A DNA stretch of 34,147 bases from an uncultured Bacteroidales bacterium (lineage in GTDB: Bacteria; Bacteroidota; Bacteroidia; Bacteroidales; Muribaculaceae). Positions within the stretch are counted from its first letter, which is position 1. The number at the start of each line of letters is the position of its first letter. This document shows positions 16,401 to 24,649 of the stretch, piece by piece. The notes beneath the pieces are model-generated. The model saw only the letters and a program-made list of their open reading frames with translations, was not told where the DNA came from and did not search any database. Position numbers and translations under genes: made by a program. Location: positions 1 to 34,147 of the forward strand of contig URIC01000020.1 in the NCBI GenBank assembly GCA_900547755.1. Reading direction: 5' to 3'.

Positions 16401-16885
16401 TCTCCGTACCTTTCGGACTTATGGGTACCTTCATCTTCGCCAAATGGATGGATATCGCAAACAATATTTACCTGCAGATTGCGCTGATTATGCTTATCGG
16501 TCTGTTGGCCAAGAACGCTATCCTTATCGTCGAGTTCGCGCTTGAGCGCCGTCAGACCGGAATGGGTATCGCCAAGTCGGCTATTCAGGGCGCGTTGGCT
16601 CGTCTGCGTCCTATTCTCATGACCTCATTGGCCATGATTATCGGTCTGCTCCCCCTTATGTTCGCTTCCGGCGCCGGTGCCAACGGTAACCGTGCCCTCG
16701 GCGGCGGTGCGGTAGGCGGTATGCTTATCGGCATGATACTTCAGGTACTCATAGTGCCTGCGCTCTTTGTGGTGTTCATGCGACTGCAGGAGAAGATTAA
16801 ACCTCCGAAGTGGCGTGATAAGAATAACGAGGGCGTATCCGCCGAGTTGCGGCAATACACACCCATTACTGATGACAATAAATAA
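13490..16885 (+). CDS. RND efflux pump, HAE1 family, with extended central loop
   Basis: The 1131-residue inner-membrane protein is the proton-driven pump of the tripartite system. It keeps the core residues of AcrB-like transporters: Asp405-Asp406 in TM4 (AIAIVVDDAIVVVEAVHAK) and Lys1008 in TM10 (GLLAKNAILIVEFALE). The start NFINRPVLSTVISVFIVVLG is canonical. AcrB has about 1049 residues; much of the excess sits between TM6 (ALTLTPALCAIMLKP) and TM7 (WWWAAFGVTAIAIGALVWL). There, residues of about 499-579 carry two additional hydrophobic segments (PFFTLLLAVVGIAVSVFF and IPMLIVASVVAIATVALMF). They would preserve topology as an even pair. It sits between the adaptor (34-base gap) and the outer-membrane factor (15-base gap). 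Confidence 0.94.
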   Translation: MKLDNFINRPVLSTVISVFIVVLGLLGLIGLPIEQYPDIAPPTIRVSTSYTGADAQTVLNSVIAPIEEQINGAENMDYMTSQATNNGNAEITVYFKQGMDPDMAAVDVQNRVAKAASFLPSEVNQVGVITQKRQTSMLMVVSLVDETDTYDAEFLDNYMSINIIPQIKRVSGVGDAMSFGADYSMRIWLKPEVMAQYNLMPSDVTAALAEQNLNAAPGQFGEQGEQTFQYVMRYKGRFSDVKEFEDIVIRATPDGQILRLGDVAKVELGRLTYGFANKSNGHLGSAAIVYQSAGSNATAVIEDVEKLLKESGKDLPKGLKLDIVMSVNDFLFASIHEVVKTLIEAFVLVFLVVFIFLGDFRSTLIPMIAIPVALIGTFGLLYIFGFSLNLLTLSALVLAIAIVVDDAIVVVEAVHAKLDQGYKSARKASIDAMGEIASALISITLVMMLVFIPVSFMGGTSGVFYRQFGLTMAMAIGLSAVNALTLTPALCAIMLKPHNSDSTLKERLGEAYGEALETVKKQYKKPFLNPFFTLLLAVVGIAVSVFFMVNGAFSTENIPMLIVASVVAIATVALMFTKSFRAGFETSFSRLLSAYGKVTDFFVRWWWAAFGVTAIAIGALVWLMNTTPSGFVPEEDTGTIMGVVTMPPATSQERTQAVMDQVDKFCSQIPAIKTSQAITGFSFVGGQGNTYGSFIIKLKHWDERDMETENADAVIGQLMGMVSSIKDAQIFFFKPPMVSGYSVTNGFELKLQDRTGGDIGQFFQVYQQFIAALNARPEIQMAYSTFNPSFPQYMVEIDVAKVKQAGLTQNAVLQTLQGYYGGMYISNFNKFGKLYRVMMQAPPEARVSPETLKQIKIRNGADMAPLDNFVSLKRVYGPDMLTRFNMYTCISVTGNPADGVSSGDAIRVIDEVAQQTLPQGFSFEYAGMTREQASTGGSGSTAYIFALVLMFVYLILSAQYESYVLPWAVILSVPFGLMGTFIFAKWMDIANNIYLQIALIMLIGLLAKNAILIVEFALERRQTGMGIAKSAIQGALARLRPILMTSLAMIIGLLPLMFASGAGANGNRALGGGAVGGMLIGMILQVLIVPALFVVFMRLQEKIKPPKWRDKNNEGVSAELRQYTPITDDNK

Positions 16886-16900
16886 AACCACTCCTGAACG

Positions 16901-18280
16901 ATGAAATATACAGGAAGAATACTGATATGCGGGATGTTGACAGTTGCCTTGAGCAGCTGTCACATCTACGACAGATATGAATTGACGGAAGCTCAAGACA
17001 GCAAGATAGTCAAGAACTATGCGGATGCCCTTAATGCTCCAGTAGACTCGACCACATTGGGCAACCTGAGTTGGGAGCAGACTTTTACCGACCCGCAGTT
17101 GCAGACCTTGATTCGTATGGCCTTGGAGAACAACAAGGACATGGAGAATGCCCGTCTCAACGTAAATATCGCACAGGCGCAGCTGAAGGGTGCAAAACTC
17201 AGCTATTTCCCCTCATTGGCTTTTGCTCCTAACGGCGGGACTGCCTCTTATGGGGGCTCACACATGAACTGGTCCTACACGCTTCCGTTGAGTGCCAGCT
17301 GGGAAGTTGATGTTTTCGGAAAAATCCTGAACCGCAAACGTGGTGCCGAGATGAGTCTTGAGATGAGCAAGAACTATGAGGCCGCCACACGTTCCCAGAT
17401 TATAGGAGCCGTCGCCAACACGTACTATGCCATCGCAGCCCTGCAAATGCAGCTCGAGGTCAGTCGCGAGACGGCTACACTGTGGGAGCAGCAGGTCAAG
17501 AACATGGAGCTGATGAAGGAGGCCGGACGTGTGAACGAGGCCGCCGTGGTGCAGTATCGTGCCAACTACTATTCCGTTATGGCTTCTATACCCGAGCTGG
17601 AGGCCGCTCTGCAGCAGACCAACAATACGATGTCTCTGTTGCTGAACACCTTCCCCCAGACCTGGAATGTCACTTCGGATATGACGGTGGATGCTCCCGC
17701 CGAGTTGAACGAGGGTGTGCCGCTCTCTTATCTGGCAGTGCGTCCCGATGTGCGTGCAGCCGAGAACTCCTTTGCCGTGGCATATTATGCCACCAACTCC
17801 GCCAGGGCCAATTTTTACCCTTCGTTGGTAATCTCTGCTCAAGGCGGGTTTACGAATCTGTTGGGCAGCATGGTCAGCAATCCCGGCAAGTGGTTCATAC
17901 AGTTGGCCGGTTCGCTCACGGCTCCTCTCTTCTCGCGTGGCCAGAACATAGCTACCCTGGAGGCCGCCAAGGCACAGCAGCAGCAAGCCCTGAATACCTT
18001 CGAGTATGCAGTACTCAACGCGGCTGCCGAGGTAAGCGATGCCATGACCACCTATACCCACAATAAGACCAAACAGGAGATGCTCTCCAAGCAGATAGAC
18101 GAATTGGAAAAGAGCGTAGACATCACGAATCAGCTGTTGATGTATGGCTCTGCCACCTATCTGGAGGTACTCACGGCCCAGCAAGGTCTTCTGTCGGCTC
18201 AGCTCAGTGAAATCAACGCCTGGCATTCCCGAATGTCAGCGCTTATAAACCTCTACCAGTCTCTCGGCGGAGGACGCTGA
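16901..18280 (+). CDS. Outer-membrane efflux lipoprotein (TolC/NodT family)
   Basis: The 459-residue protein is the exit duct of the RND pump encoded just upstream. A lipoprotein signal ends at Cys20 (MLTVALSSCHIYDRY), as in OprM-like factors, so it is lipid-anchored in the outer membrane. The rest shows the two structural repeats of the family: LSWEQTFTDPQLQTLIRMAL with ARLNVNIAQAQLKGAKLSYFPS in the first, and VPLSYLAVRPDVRAAENSFA with ANFYPSLVISAQGGF in the second, with long coiled helices between. Length is usual for NodT-type factors. It begins 15 bases after the pump stop and is followed by a very strong terminator, closing the operon. Confidence 0.93.
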   Translation: MKYTGRILICGMLTVALSSCHIYDRYELTEAQDSKIVKNYADALNAPVDSTTLGNLSWEQTFTDPQLQTLIRMALENNKDMENARLNVNIAQAQLKGAKLSYFPSLAFAPNGGTASYGGSHMNWSYTLPLSASWEVDVFGKILNRKRGAEMSLEMSKNYEAATRSQIIGAVANTYYAIAALQMQLEVSRETATLWEQQVKNMELMKEAGRVNEAAVVQYRANYYSVMASIPELEAALQQTNNTMSLLLNTFPQTWNVTSDMTVDAPAELNEGVPLSYLAVRPDVRAAENSFAVAYYATNSARANFYPSLVISAQGGFTNLLGSMVSNPGKWFIQLAGSLTAPLFSRGQNIATLEAAKAQQQQALNTFEYAVLNAAAEVSDAMTTYTHNKTKQEMLSKQIDELEKSVDITNQLLMYGSATYLEVLTAQQGLLSAQLSEINAWHSRMSALINLYQSLGGGR

Positions 18281-18311
18281 GCGCCTATACAGAGGTAAAT
18301 TTAACAGATAT

Positions 18312-18355
18312 AATTCGGTCCGGATGCTTTCTTGAGAAAGTGTCCGGACCGAATT
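18312..18355 (+). terminator. Terminator of the efflux operon
   Basis: A 13-bp perfect stem (18312-18324 with 18343-18355) continues through two wobble pairs into five more base pairs and a TTGA loop, about 20 bp in all. It lies 31 bases after the last stop of the efflux operon. Confidence 0.85.
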
Positions 18356-18386
18356 GTGTTAAATGATGTTAATAATAAATCTTTGT

Positions 18387-18418
18387 ATTGCATAGTACCT
18401 AATTAAGATGTAATTTTG
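18387..18418 (+). promoter_or_regulatory. Promoter of the TonB-dependent receptor gene
   Basis: ATTG (18387-18390), 20 bases, then TAATTTTG (18411-18418) fits the Bacteroidetes promoter with one -33 mismatch. A perfect TTTG lies five bases further up. The start codon is 25 bases after the -7 box. Confidence 0.6.
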
Positions 18419-18443
18419 CCCCTGAAAAATTAATGCTCTAACT

Positions 18444-20696
18444 ATGATGAAGAACTTAAGCAGAACCATTTTTGCCGCATTGGCAGTCATTTGCGCTTTC
18501 CCGCTGGCTGCCGATGAGCCGGTGGTATATCTTGACTCAGTGCCTGATAGCTTTCTTGACAAAGAACTCGAGGAGGTGGTCGTTACCGGTAAAACGCCCC
18601 TGATACAGGCAGAGGCAGACAAGGTGACATATAATATGACAGAAGACGCTTCGGCACAGACTGCTACGGTAATCGACGCACTGCGCAAAGTGCCTATGCT
18701 TACCGTGGATGCCGACGGTAACATAAAGTTGAAAGGGGAGGGGAATTTCAAGATTTACTTCAACGGCAAACCTGACCCGGCCATTTCTGCCAACTATAAA
18801 GATATTTTCAAGGCAATGCCGGCATCGATAATCAAGAAAGTGGAAGTCATCACAGACCCCGGCGCCAAGTATGACGCCGAAGGAGTTGGAGGCATAATAA
18901 ATATTATTACCGAGAGCCGCACCAGCCTCAACGGTTATACAGCTACAGTCAACCTTACCGCTACAAAAAATATGCTTGGCGGCGGTATAAACGCGCTCGG
19001 GCGCATCGGCAACGTGAGCCTCAATTTAAATTATAACCATAATTACGGAATAAACAACGGAATAGGGCAGGACCAGTCTGTTTTATACCTTAACGACCCG
19101 CTACAGCATGAATTGCTTGCCCATTCCAAATTGGACATACATAACAATATGGACTTCGGCAGTCTACAGGCATCCTGGGAGCCCGATTCGCTTAACCTCT
19201 TCACTGTCAACGCCAACCTTTTCAATGTCAATGTTCCTGTCAATACAAATATTTACTACTCGATGTTGAACGACAAGGGACAGGAGAACTGGAGCTATAC
19301 GGCCCGGACAAGGATGAAAAACAGATATTTCAACTATACACTCGGTGCCAACTGGCAGCATAATTTCAGGACTCCCGAGCACAATATCGTCTTTCTGTAC
19401 CAATACAGCCGCAACAACCAGCGTGAAAACAGACAATACATATATGAGGATTATGTGAATTATCCGGGTACTATTCCGTCCGTTCACAATCAGATGTATT
19501 ATCCCGACAACGAGCATACATTCCAGTTTGACTATACGCTCCCGTTCCTGAAGAAGTACACCCTGGAGACAGGTGCAAAGTACATAATGCGCCGTAACAG
19601 CGGCAACACAAAGGAGTACAACAGTCCCGACGGCATAGACTGGACTATTGACGAACTCAACAGCGTGCGCATGAAACAGCATCAGGACGTGGCGGCGGTC
19701 TATGCCTCCTGGAAGGGAAAGTTCGGCTCATGGACGACACTCGCCGGCCTTCGATACGAATACACGCACCTCAGCACCAAATTCCTGACGTCGGGACATA
19801 AGGACTTCGCACAAAGCCTTAACGACTTGGTGCCAAACGCTATGGTCTCCTACAGTTTTCCTGACTACTCCTCGCTGAATCTCGCATATCAGATGCGCAT
19901 AACCCGTCCCGGCGTAGAGGAACTGAATCCTTTCCGTAAAGAGGACAACCCATTGTCGGTGTCCTACGGCAATCCTGAACTTATCTCCGAGAAGACCAAC
20001 AACGTGACTCTCTCATACTCCAATTTCAGCCTGCCCGTGCAGATGAACATCTCTCTCGGTTACTCATACGCCGATAAACTGATACAGGAATATACCTTCT
20101 TGGGTGCCGACAACGTGGCTTACACCACATACGGCAATCTGGGACACCGCAACCAGGGCTCGTTGTTCGCATATCTTGCTTATCCCATAATATCCGGTAT
20201 GCGTCTGAGCGTGAACGGAGGCGTGACATACGCTGCTTATAAAGCCGCCAAGGTAGGGGTAGACAACAGTGGCTGGGGATTCAACGCAAGCGCCGACTTC
20301 AACTATCAGATGCCTTGGGACCTTGAACTGAGCGCATACGGCGGTCTTGGCAAGAATGCGGTCGATTTCCAGAGTTCCCACTCCGTATGGTCTTACCATG
20401 GTCTTGCCCTCACCAAATCCCTGCTTTCGGAGAAGCGTATGCGAATCACTCTTTCAGCCAACAACTTTGCCACCCCTACGCAGCACTACACTTACAAAAA
20501 GGTCACTCCGGATATGATTGCCGAGGTCAAAGGCTCGTTCAGTTCCTGGAACATAGGAATCACTGTCTCATACCGTATAGGCTCCTTTAACGACCGTGTC
20601 AAACAGACCTCCAAAGTCATTCTTAATGATGATGTAAACCAGACCTCGGGCTCAAACTCAGGCACTATGCCCGGCGGAGGCCGTGGTGTGAATTAA
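18444..20696 (+). CDS. TonB-dependent receptor, OMP_b-brl_3 type
   Basis: The 750-residue outer-membrane protein has a signal peptide (MMKNLSRTIFAALAVICAFP, cut near LAADEP), then a plug domain from about 45 (EEVVVTGKTPLIQAEADKV) to 155 (VEVITDPGAKYDAEGVGGI). The remainder is a long beta-barrel. Unlike many Bacteroidetes receptors it lacks an N-terminal carboxypeptidase-regulatory-like domain, and there is no SusD partner beside it, so a polysaccharide-utilisation role is not supported. After the last strand (WNIGITVSYRIGSF) comes a Ser/Gly-rich tail of about 35 residues with ILNDD, a feature I recall in this barrel family. Its gene has its own promoter. The substrate (metal chelate, peptide or other) cannot be told. 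Confidence 0.88.
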   Translation: MMKNLSRTIFAALAVICAFPLAADEPVVYLDSVPDSFLDKELEEVVVTGKTPLIQAEADKVTYNMTEDASAQTATVIDALRKVPMLTVDADGNIKLKGEGNFKIYFNGKPDPAISANYKDIFKAMPASIIKKVEVITDPGAKYDAEGVGGIINIITESRTSLNGYTATVNLTATKNMLGGGINALGRIGNVSLNLNYNHNYGINNGIGQDQSVLYLNDPLQHELLAHSKLDIHNNMDFGSLQASWEPDSLNLFTVNANLFNVNVPVNTNIYYSMLNDKGQENWSYTARTRMKNRYFNYTLGANWQHNFRTPEHNIVFLYQYSRNNQRENRQYIYEDYVNYPGTIPSVHNQMYYPDNEHTFQFDYTLPFLKKYTLETGAKYIMRRNSGNTKEYNSPDGIDWTIDELNSVRMKQHQDVAAVYASWKGKFGSWTTLAGLRYEYTHLSTKFLTSGHKDFAQSLNDLVPNAMVSYSFPDYSSLNLAYQMRITRPGVEELNPFRKEDNPLSVSYGNPELISEKTNNVTLSYSNFSLPVQMNISLGYSYADKLIQEYTFLGADNVAYTTYGNLGHRNQGSLFAYLAYPIISGMRLSVNGGVTYAAYKAAKVGVDNSGWGFNASADFNYQMPWDLELSAYGGLGKNAVDFQSSHSVWSYHGLALTKSLLSEKRMRITLSANNFATPTQHYTYKKVTPDMIAEVKGSFSSWNIGITVSYRIGSFNDRVKQTSKVILNDDVNQTSGSNSGTMPGGGRGVN

Positions 20697-20788
20697 GAGG
20701 CTGTTTATAACTAACCTCTAAGTGAGCTAAGTATTAATACAAGTTAACATTGCCCCTGCAATAGCGAGGCTCTCTTTTGCGTTTACTA

Positions 20789-20820
20789 TTTGGCACGATT
20801 GTTGTATCAGTCGTGTCAAA
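20789..20820 (+). promoter_or_regulatory. -24/-12-like element and imperfect palindrome upstream of clpC
   Basis: TGGCACGATTGTTGTA (20791-20806) resembles the sigma-54 promoter TGGCACRNNNNTTGCW, with the GG and the -12 G separated by exactly 10 bases and one mismatch at -12 (GT for GC). The same stretch starts an inverted repeat TTTGGCACGA (20789-20798) / TCGTGTCAAA (20811-20820), one mismatch, spacer 12. No TTTG/TAnnTTTG pair was seen nearby. Either a sigma-54 promoter or an operator is possible. Confidence 0.45.
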
Positions 20821-20841
20821 TTAACTTTTAAAACTTATAGA

Positions 20842-23499
20842 ATGACACCAGACTACAGTGCATGGGAGAAAATGGTACGTCTTGCTGCCGAGGAGGCACG
20901 TAAGGCAGGCTCGCAGGTAATCACCGGCGAACACCTTTTCCTTGCTGTTTTGCGCATCGATGACGGGCCCGCTGTCCGCATCCTCCGCCATCTCCGTGTG
21001 CCGGTGGATGATATTGCCTCCGAGCTTGAGGAACACCTTATGCTCAGCCATAACGCCGACAACGAGCTGCCTCCGGAGGCTATCTTCAGCTACGAAGGGA
21101 GTAATGATATCAATATGACATCTTCCGCCATGCGGTATATGCGTCTTGCTTCCCGCGAGGCTGAACAGCTGCATAGCAAGGATATTGCCGGCGAGCATCT
21201 GCTCCTGGCTTTTATGCACGACAAGAAAACGATAGAAAGCGATTTTATGCGTCACATTAAGGAAACATACCTGAATTTCGATATTGCAATCACCAACCGT
21301 CCGCCCACCGAGGAGGAGCTGAGTATCGGCAAGCCTGTGGCGGGACCGTTCAGCGAGGAGGAAGAAGAGGAGGACGAGAAGCCCGGAGGAAACCGTCCTT
21401 TCGGAAATATTCCCGGCCGTGCCCAGCAGGGGAGTGGCGCGGGCAGACACTCCTCCGCCAAGGCTGAGAAGACCACAGATACTCCGGCTCTTGACAAGTT
21501 CGGGTTCGATATGACCAAGGCGGCAGCCGATGGACGACTTGACCCGGTAGTTGGCCGTGAGCGCGAGATCGAGCGCCTGGCCCAGATTCTTTCTCGCCGC
21601 AAGAAGAACAATCCGGTGCTTATCGGTGAGCCGGGTGTGGGAAAGAGTGCGATTGTGGAGGGACTGGCATTGCGCATCGTCCACAGAAAAGTGAGCCGTA
21701 TTCTCTTCAACAAGAGGGTGATAAGCCTTGATATGGCCGGAATGGTGGCAGGCACAAAGTACAGGGGACAGTTCGAGGAGCGCATCAAGGCAGTCCTGGA
21801 CGAACTCTCCAGGAATCCCGATATCATACTCTTCATAGATGAAATCCATACCATCGTGGGGGCAGGTGGCGCACCCGGCAGCATGGATGCCGCCAATATG
21901 CTCAAACCGGCTCTATCGCGCGGCGAGGTTCAGTGTATCGGTGCCACTACTCTGGACGAATACCGCCAGAACATCGAGAAGGACGGGGCCCTGGAACGTC
22001 GTTTCCAGAAGGTGATGGTGGAGCCTACTACCCCTGAGGAGACACTGGCCATCCTGCGTCAGGTCAAGGATAAGTATGAGGCGCATCACAACGTGGATTA
22101 CACGGACGGGGCCCTGGAGGCTTGTGTCAGTCTCACAGAGCGTTATGTGAGCGACCGTAATTTTCCGGACAAGGCTCTCGATGCCCTGGATGAGGCAGGT
22201 TCGCGTGTCCACATCACTCACATCGTGGTGCCTGAGAAGATAGAGCGGCTGGAGAAAGAACTGGACGAAATCACTGCCGGCAAACTGGTCGCCGCCAAGG
22301 CTCAGGACTTCGAGAAGGCTGCCGCTCTGCGCGATATGGAGACCTCCAAACGCTCCGAGCTCGAGGCTGCCAAAGCCGAGTGGGAGAAGGGACTGGACAA
22401 TGACCGCCAGCTCGTGGATGAGGACAAGGTGGCCGAAGTGGTGGCTATGATGACCGGTGTGCCCACACGTCGCGTGGCTCAGGGCGAGAGTGCCCGCCTG
22501 TTGCGCATGGGCGACTCGCTGAAGGGTAGGGTGATAGGCCAGGACGAGGCTATTGCCAAGACCGTCAAGGCCATACAACGCAACCGGATAGGTCTGAAAG
22601 ACCCCAACAAGCCAATCGGAGTGTTCATGTTCCTCGGACCCACAGGTGTGGGTAAGACATTGTTGGCCAAAAGACTGGCCGAATATCTGTTCGACTCTTC
22701 CGATGCCCTTATTCGTATGGACATGAGTGAGTATATGGAGAAGTTCACCGTTTCTCGACTCGTGGGCGCGCCTCCGGGATATGTGGGTTACGAAGAGGGC
22801 GGACAGCTCACCGAGAAAGTGCGCCGTCATCCTTATTCCGTTGTCCTGCTTGACGAGATTGAGAAAGCGCATCCCGACGTATTCAATCTCTTGCTCCAGG
22901 TCATGGACGAGGGACGCCTCACAGACTCGCTGGGCCGTCGTATCGACTTCAAGAACACGATTATAATCATGACCTCCAACGTCGGTTCCCGTCAGTTGAA
23001 GGAGTTCGGAAGCGGCGTAGGCTTCCAGACCGCGCCCTCCTCTGCCGCTCAGGACAAGGCAGTGATTACAAAGGCTCTGAACAGGGCTTTCGCTCCGGAG
23101 TTCCTGAACCGTATAGATGACATAATAATGTTCGATTCGCTGAGCAAAGAGGCCATATACTCTATTATCGACCTTGAGCTCGCAGGCTTCCTGAAGCGCA
23201 TCGAAGGGCTCGGTTACAGATTGGAGATTGCTCCCGAAGCCAAAGATTTCATTGCCGCCAAAGGCTATGACAAGCAATTCGGCGCCCGACCGCTGCAACG
23301 CGCCATACAAAAGTATCTGGAAGATGACCTGGCGGAAATGCTGCTTCAGCTGCAGACCTCCGAGGACAAGAAGACCGGAGGGACTATCCGTGCCACATAC
23401 AATGACGGAGATGACAAACTGTCTTTAACTTTGGAAGCTGTTCCGGAACCTTCTGAAGTATCCTCCGGTGACATACCGGAAGCCAATAATCCGGAGTAA
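20842..23499 (+). CDS. clpC: ClpC-type AAA+ unfoldase of the Clp protease
   Basis: The 885-residue cytosolic protein unfolds substrates and feeds them to the ClpP protease. An N-terminal Clp repeat domain (about 1-150) is followed by an acidic, Gly-rich linker (EEEEEEDEKPGG). AAA module one has Walker A GEPGVGKS (262-269) and Walker B IILFIDEIHT; a middle domain holds the UVR-like KAQDFEKAAALRD that marks ClpC rather than ClpB; module two has Walker A GPTGVGKT (599-606) and VVLLDEIEKAHPDVF. The GVGF loop at 725-728 corresponds to the ClpP-docking motif. The gene is single, with an unusual upstream element and a 21-bp terminator whose stem begins within its stop codon. Confidence 0.92.
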   Translation: MTPDYSAWEKMVRLAAEEARKAGSQVITGEHLFLAVLRIDDGPAVRILRHLRVPVDDIASELEEHLMLSHNADNELPPEAIFSYEGSNDINMTSSAMRYMRLASREAEQLHSKDIAGEHLLLAFMHDKKTIESDFMRHIKETYLNFDIAITNRPPTEEELSIGKPVAGPFSEEEEEEDEKPGGNRPFGNIPGRAQQGSGAGRHSSAKAEKTTDTPALDKFGFDMTKAAADGRLDPVVGREREIERLAQILSRRKKNNPVLIGEPGVGKSAIVEGLALRIVHRKVSRILFNKRVISLDMAGMVAGTKYRGQFEERIKAVLDELSRNPDIILFIDEIHTIVGAGGAPGSMDAANMLKPALSRGEVQCIGATTLDEYRQNIEKDGALERRFQKVMVEPTTPEETLAILRQVKDKYEAHHNVDYTDGALEACVSLTERYVSDRNFPDKALDALDEAGSRVHITHIVVPEKIERLEKELDEITAGKLVAAKAQDFEKAAALRDMETSKRSELEAAKAEWEKGLDNDRQLVDEDKVAEVVAMMTGVPTRRVAQGESARLLRMGDSLKGRVIGQDEAIAKTVKAIQRNRIGLKDPNKPIGVFMFLGPTGVGKTLLAKRLAEYLFDSSDALIRMDMSEYMEKFTVSRLVGAPPGYVGYEEGGQLTEKVRRHPYSVVLLDEIEKAHPDVFNLLLQVMDEGRLTDSLGRRIDFKNTIIIMTSNVGSRQLKEFGSGVGFQTAPSSAAQDKAVITKALNRAFAPEFLNRIDDIIMFDSLSKEAIYSIIDLELAGFLKRIEGLGYRLEIAPEAKDFIAAKGYDKQFGARPLQRAIQKYLEDDLAEMLLQLQTSEDKKTGGTIRATYNDGDDKLSLTLEAVPEPSEVSSGDIPEANNPE

Positions 23500-23548
23500 A
23501 CGATATAGGGATTGCACCCCGAATCAAGGTGCAATCCCTATATCGTTT
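23498..23548. terminator. Bidirectional terminator between clpC and rluD
   Basis: A 21-bp perfect stem (23498-23518 with 23528-23548) has a 9-base loop. The first two stem bases are the last two of the clpC TAA stop. A-runs and T-runs at the ends serve both convergent genes. Confidence 0.85.
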
Positions 23549-23557
23549 ATCTGTATT

Positions 23558-24649
23558 TTAAATGTTTGTGGAGCGGTAGGCGCGCCATTTCTCCAGAAGT
23601 TCGGACATATCGGCGGGAATTTCGGTGTCAAAGTCCATCTGTTGGCCTGTCCGGGGATGTACAAAACCCAATGTCTTGGCATGAAGTGCCTGACGCGGAC
23701 AAGTGGCGAAGCAGTTGGCTATGAACTGTCTGTATTTGCTGAAAGTCGTTCCCTTCAATATCTGGTCACCTCCATACCGGGCATCGTTGAAAAGAGGATG
23801 CCCTATGTGACGCATGTGTACTCGAATCTGGTGCGTGCGTCCTGTTTCCAGGATGCAACGTACCAGGGTGACGTATCCGAATCTCTCCAATACCTTGTAA
23901 TGTGTGACGGCATGTTTGCCGACAGCCGGGTCGTCGGATACGGACATCTGCAGCTTGTCCTTAGGGTTGCGGGTTATGTTGCCTGTTATAGTCCCTTCGT
24001 CTTCGGTGAAGTCTCCCCACACCAGGGCCACATACTGCCGTTTGGTAGTCTTATTGAAAAACTGTTTGCCGAGGTATGTCTTTGCCGCCGGAGTCTTGGC
24101 CACTACCAGAAGGCCGGAAGTGTCTTTGTCGATGCGGTGTACAAGCCCCATGCGCGGGTCATCCACGTCATAATCCGGATTGTCCTTGAAATGCCATGCC
24201 AGCGCGTTCACCAGAGTGCCGGAGTAATTGCCGTGTCCGGGATGTACCACTAATCCGGCGCCCTTGTTCACCACCAATACTTCGTTATCCTCATAAACTA
24301 TGTCGAGAGGTATGTCTTCAGGTATTATTTCCAGCTCATAGCGCGGACGGTCCATCACTATGCTCACCACATCGCCTGGCTTCACCTTGTAACTGGACTT
24401 GACGGGCTTGTCGCCTACGAGTATGCAGTCTGCCTCGGCGGCCTGCTGGATGCGGTTGCGCGAGGTGTGCTGCATCCGTTCCACCAGGAATTTGTCAATG
24501 CGCAGCAGGGTCTGCCCCTTGTCGGCTACAAAGCGGAAATGTTCATACAGCTCCCGCCCCTCGGCATCGATAATCAGTTCGTCCGGTCGGGTTTCCAGCT
24601 CGTTTTCGGCCATACTCTCTTCCGGGTTCACGGACTCGGTTTCCATCAT
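23558..24649 (-). CDS. rluD: RluA/RluD family 23S rRNA pseudouridine synthase
   Basis: The 363-residue protein converts specific uridines in rRNA to pseudouridine. After a variable acidic N terminus (about 1-40) comes an S4-type RNA-binding domain (about 48-95, LLRIDKFLVERMQHTSRNRIQ), then the catalytic RluA domain with HRIDKDTSGLL and catalytic Asp174, plus TGRTHQIRVHM and LHAKTLGFVHP. Its ATG overlaps the stop of the PASTA gene by four bases (ATGA), so translation is probably coupled. The architecture matches RluD, which modifies helix 69 of 23S rRNA, but RluC-type specificity cannot be ruled out from sequence. A bidirectional terminator lies just past its stop. Confidence 0.9.
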   Translation of the reverse strand: MMETESVNPEESMAENELETRPDELIIDAEGRELYEHFRFVADKGQTLLRIDKFLVERMQHTSRNRIQQAAEADCILVGDKPVKSSYKVKPGDVVSIVMDRPRYELEIIPEDIPLDIVYEDNEVLVVNKGAGLVVHPGHGNYSGTLVNALAWHFKDNPDYDVDDPRMGLVHRIDKDTSGLLVVAKTPAAKTYLGKQFFNKTTKRQYVALVWGDFTEDEGTITGNITRNPKDKLQMSVSDDPAVGKHAVTHYKVLERFGYVTLVRCILETGRTHQIRVHMRHIGHPLFNDARYGGDQILKGTTFSKYRQFIANCFATCPRQALHAKTLGFVHPRTGQQMDFDTEIPADMSELLEKWRAYRSTNI

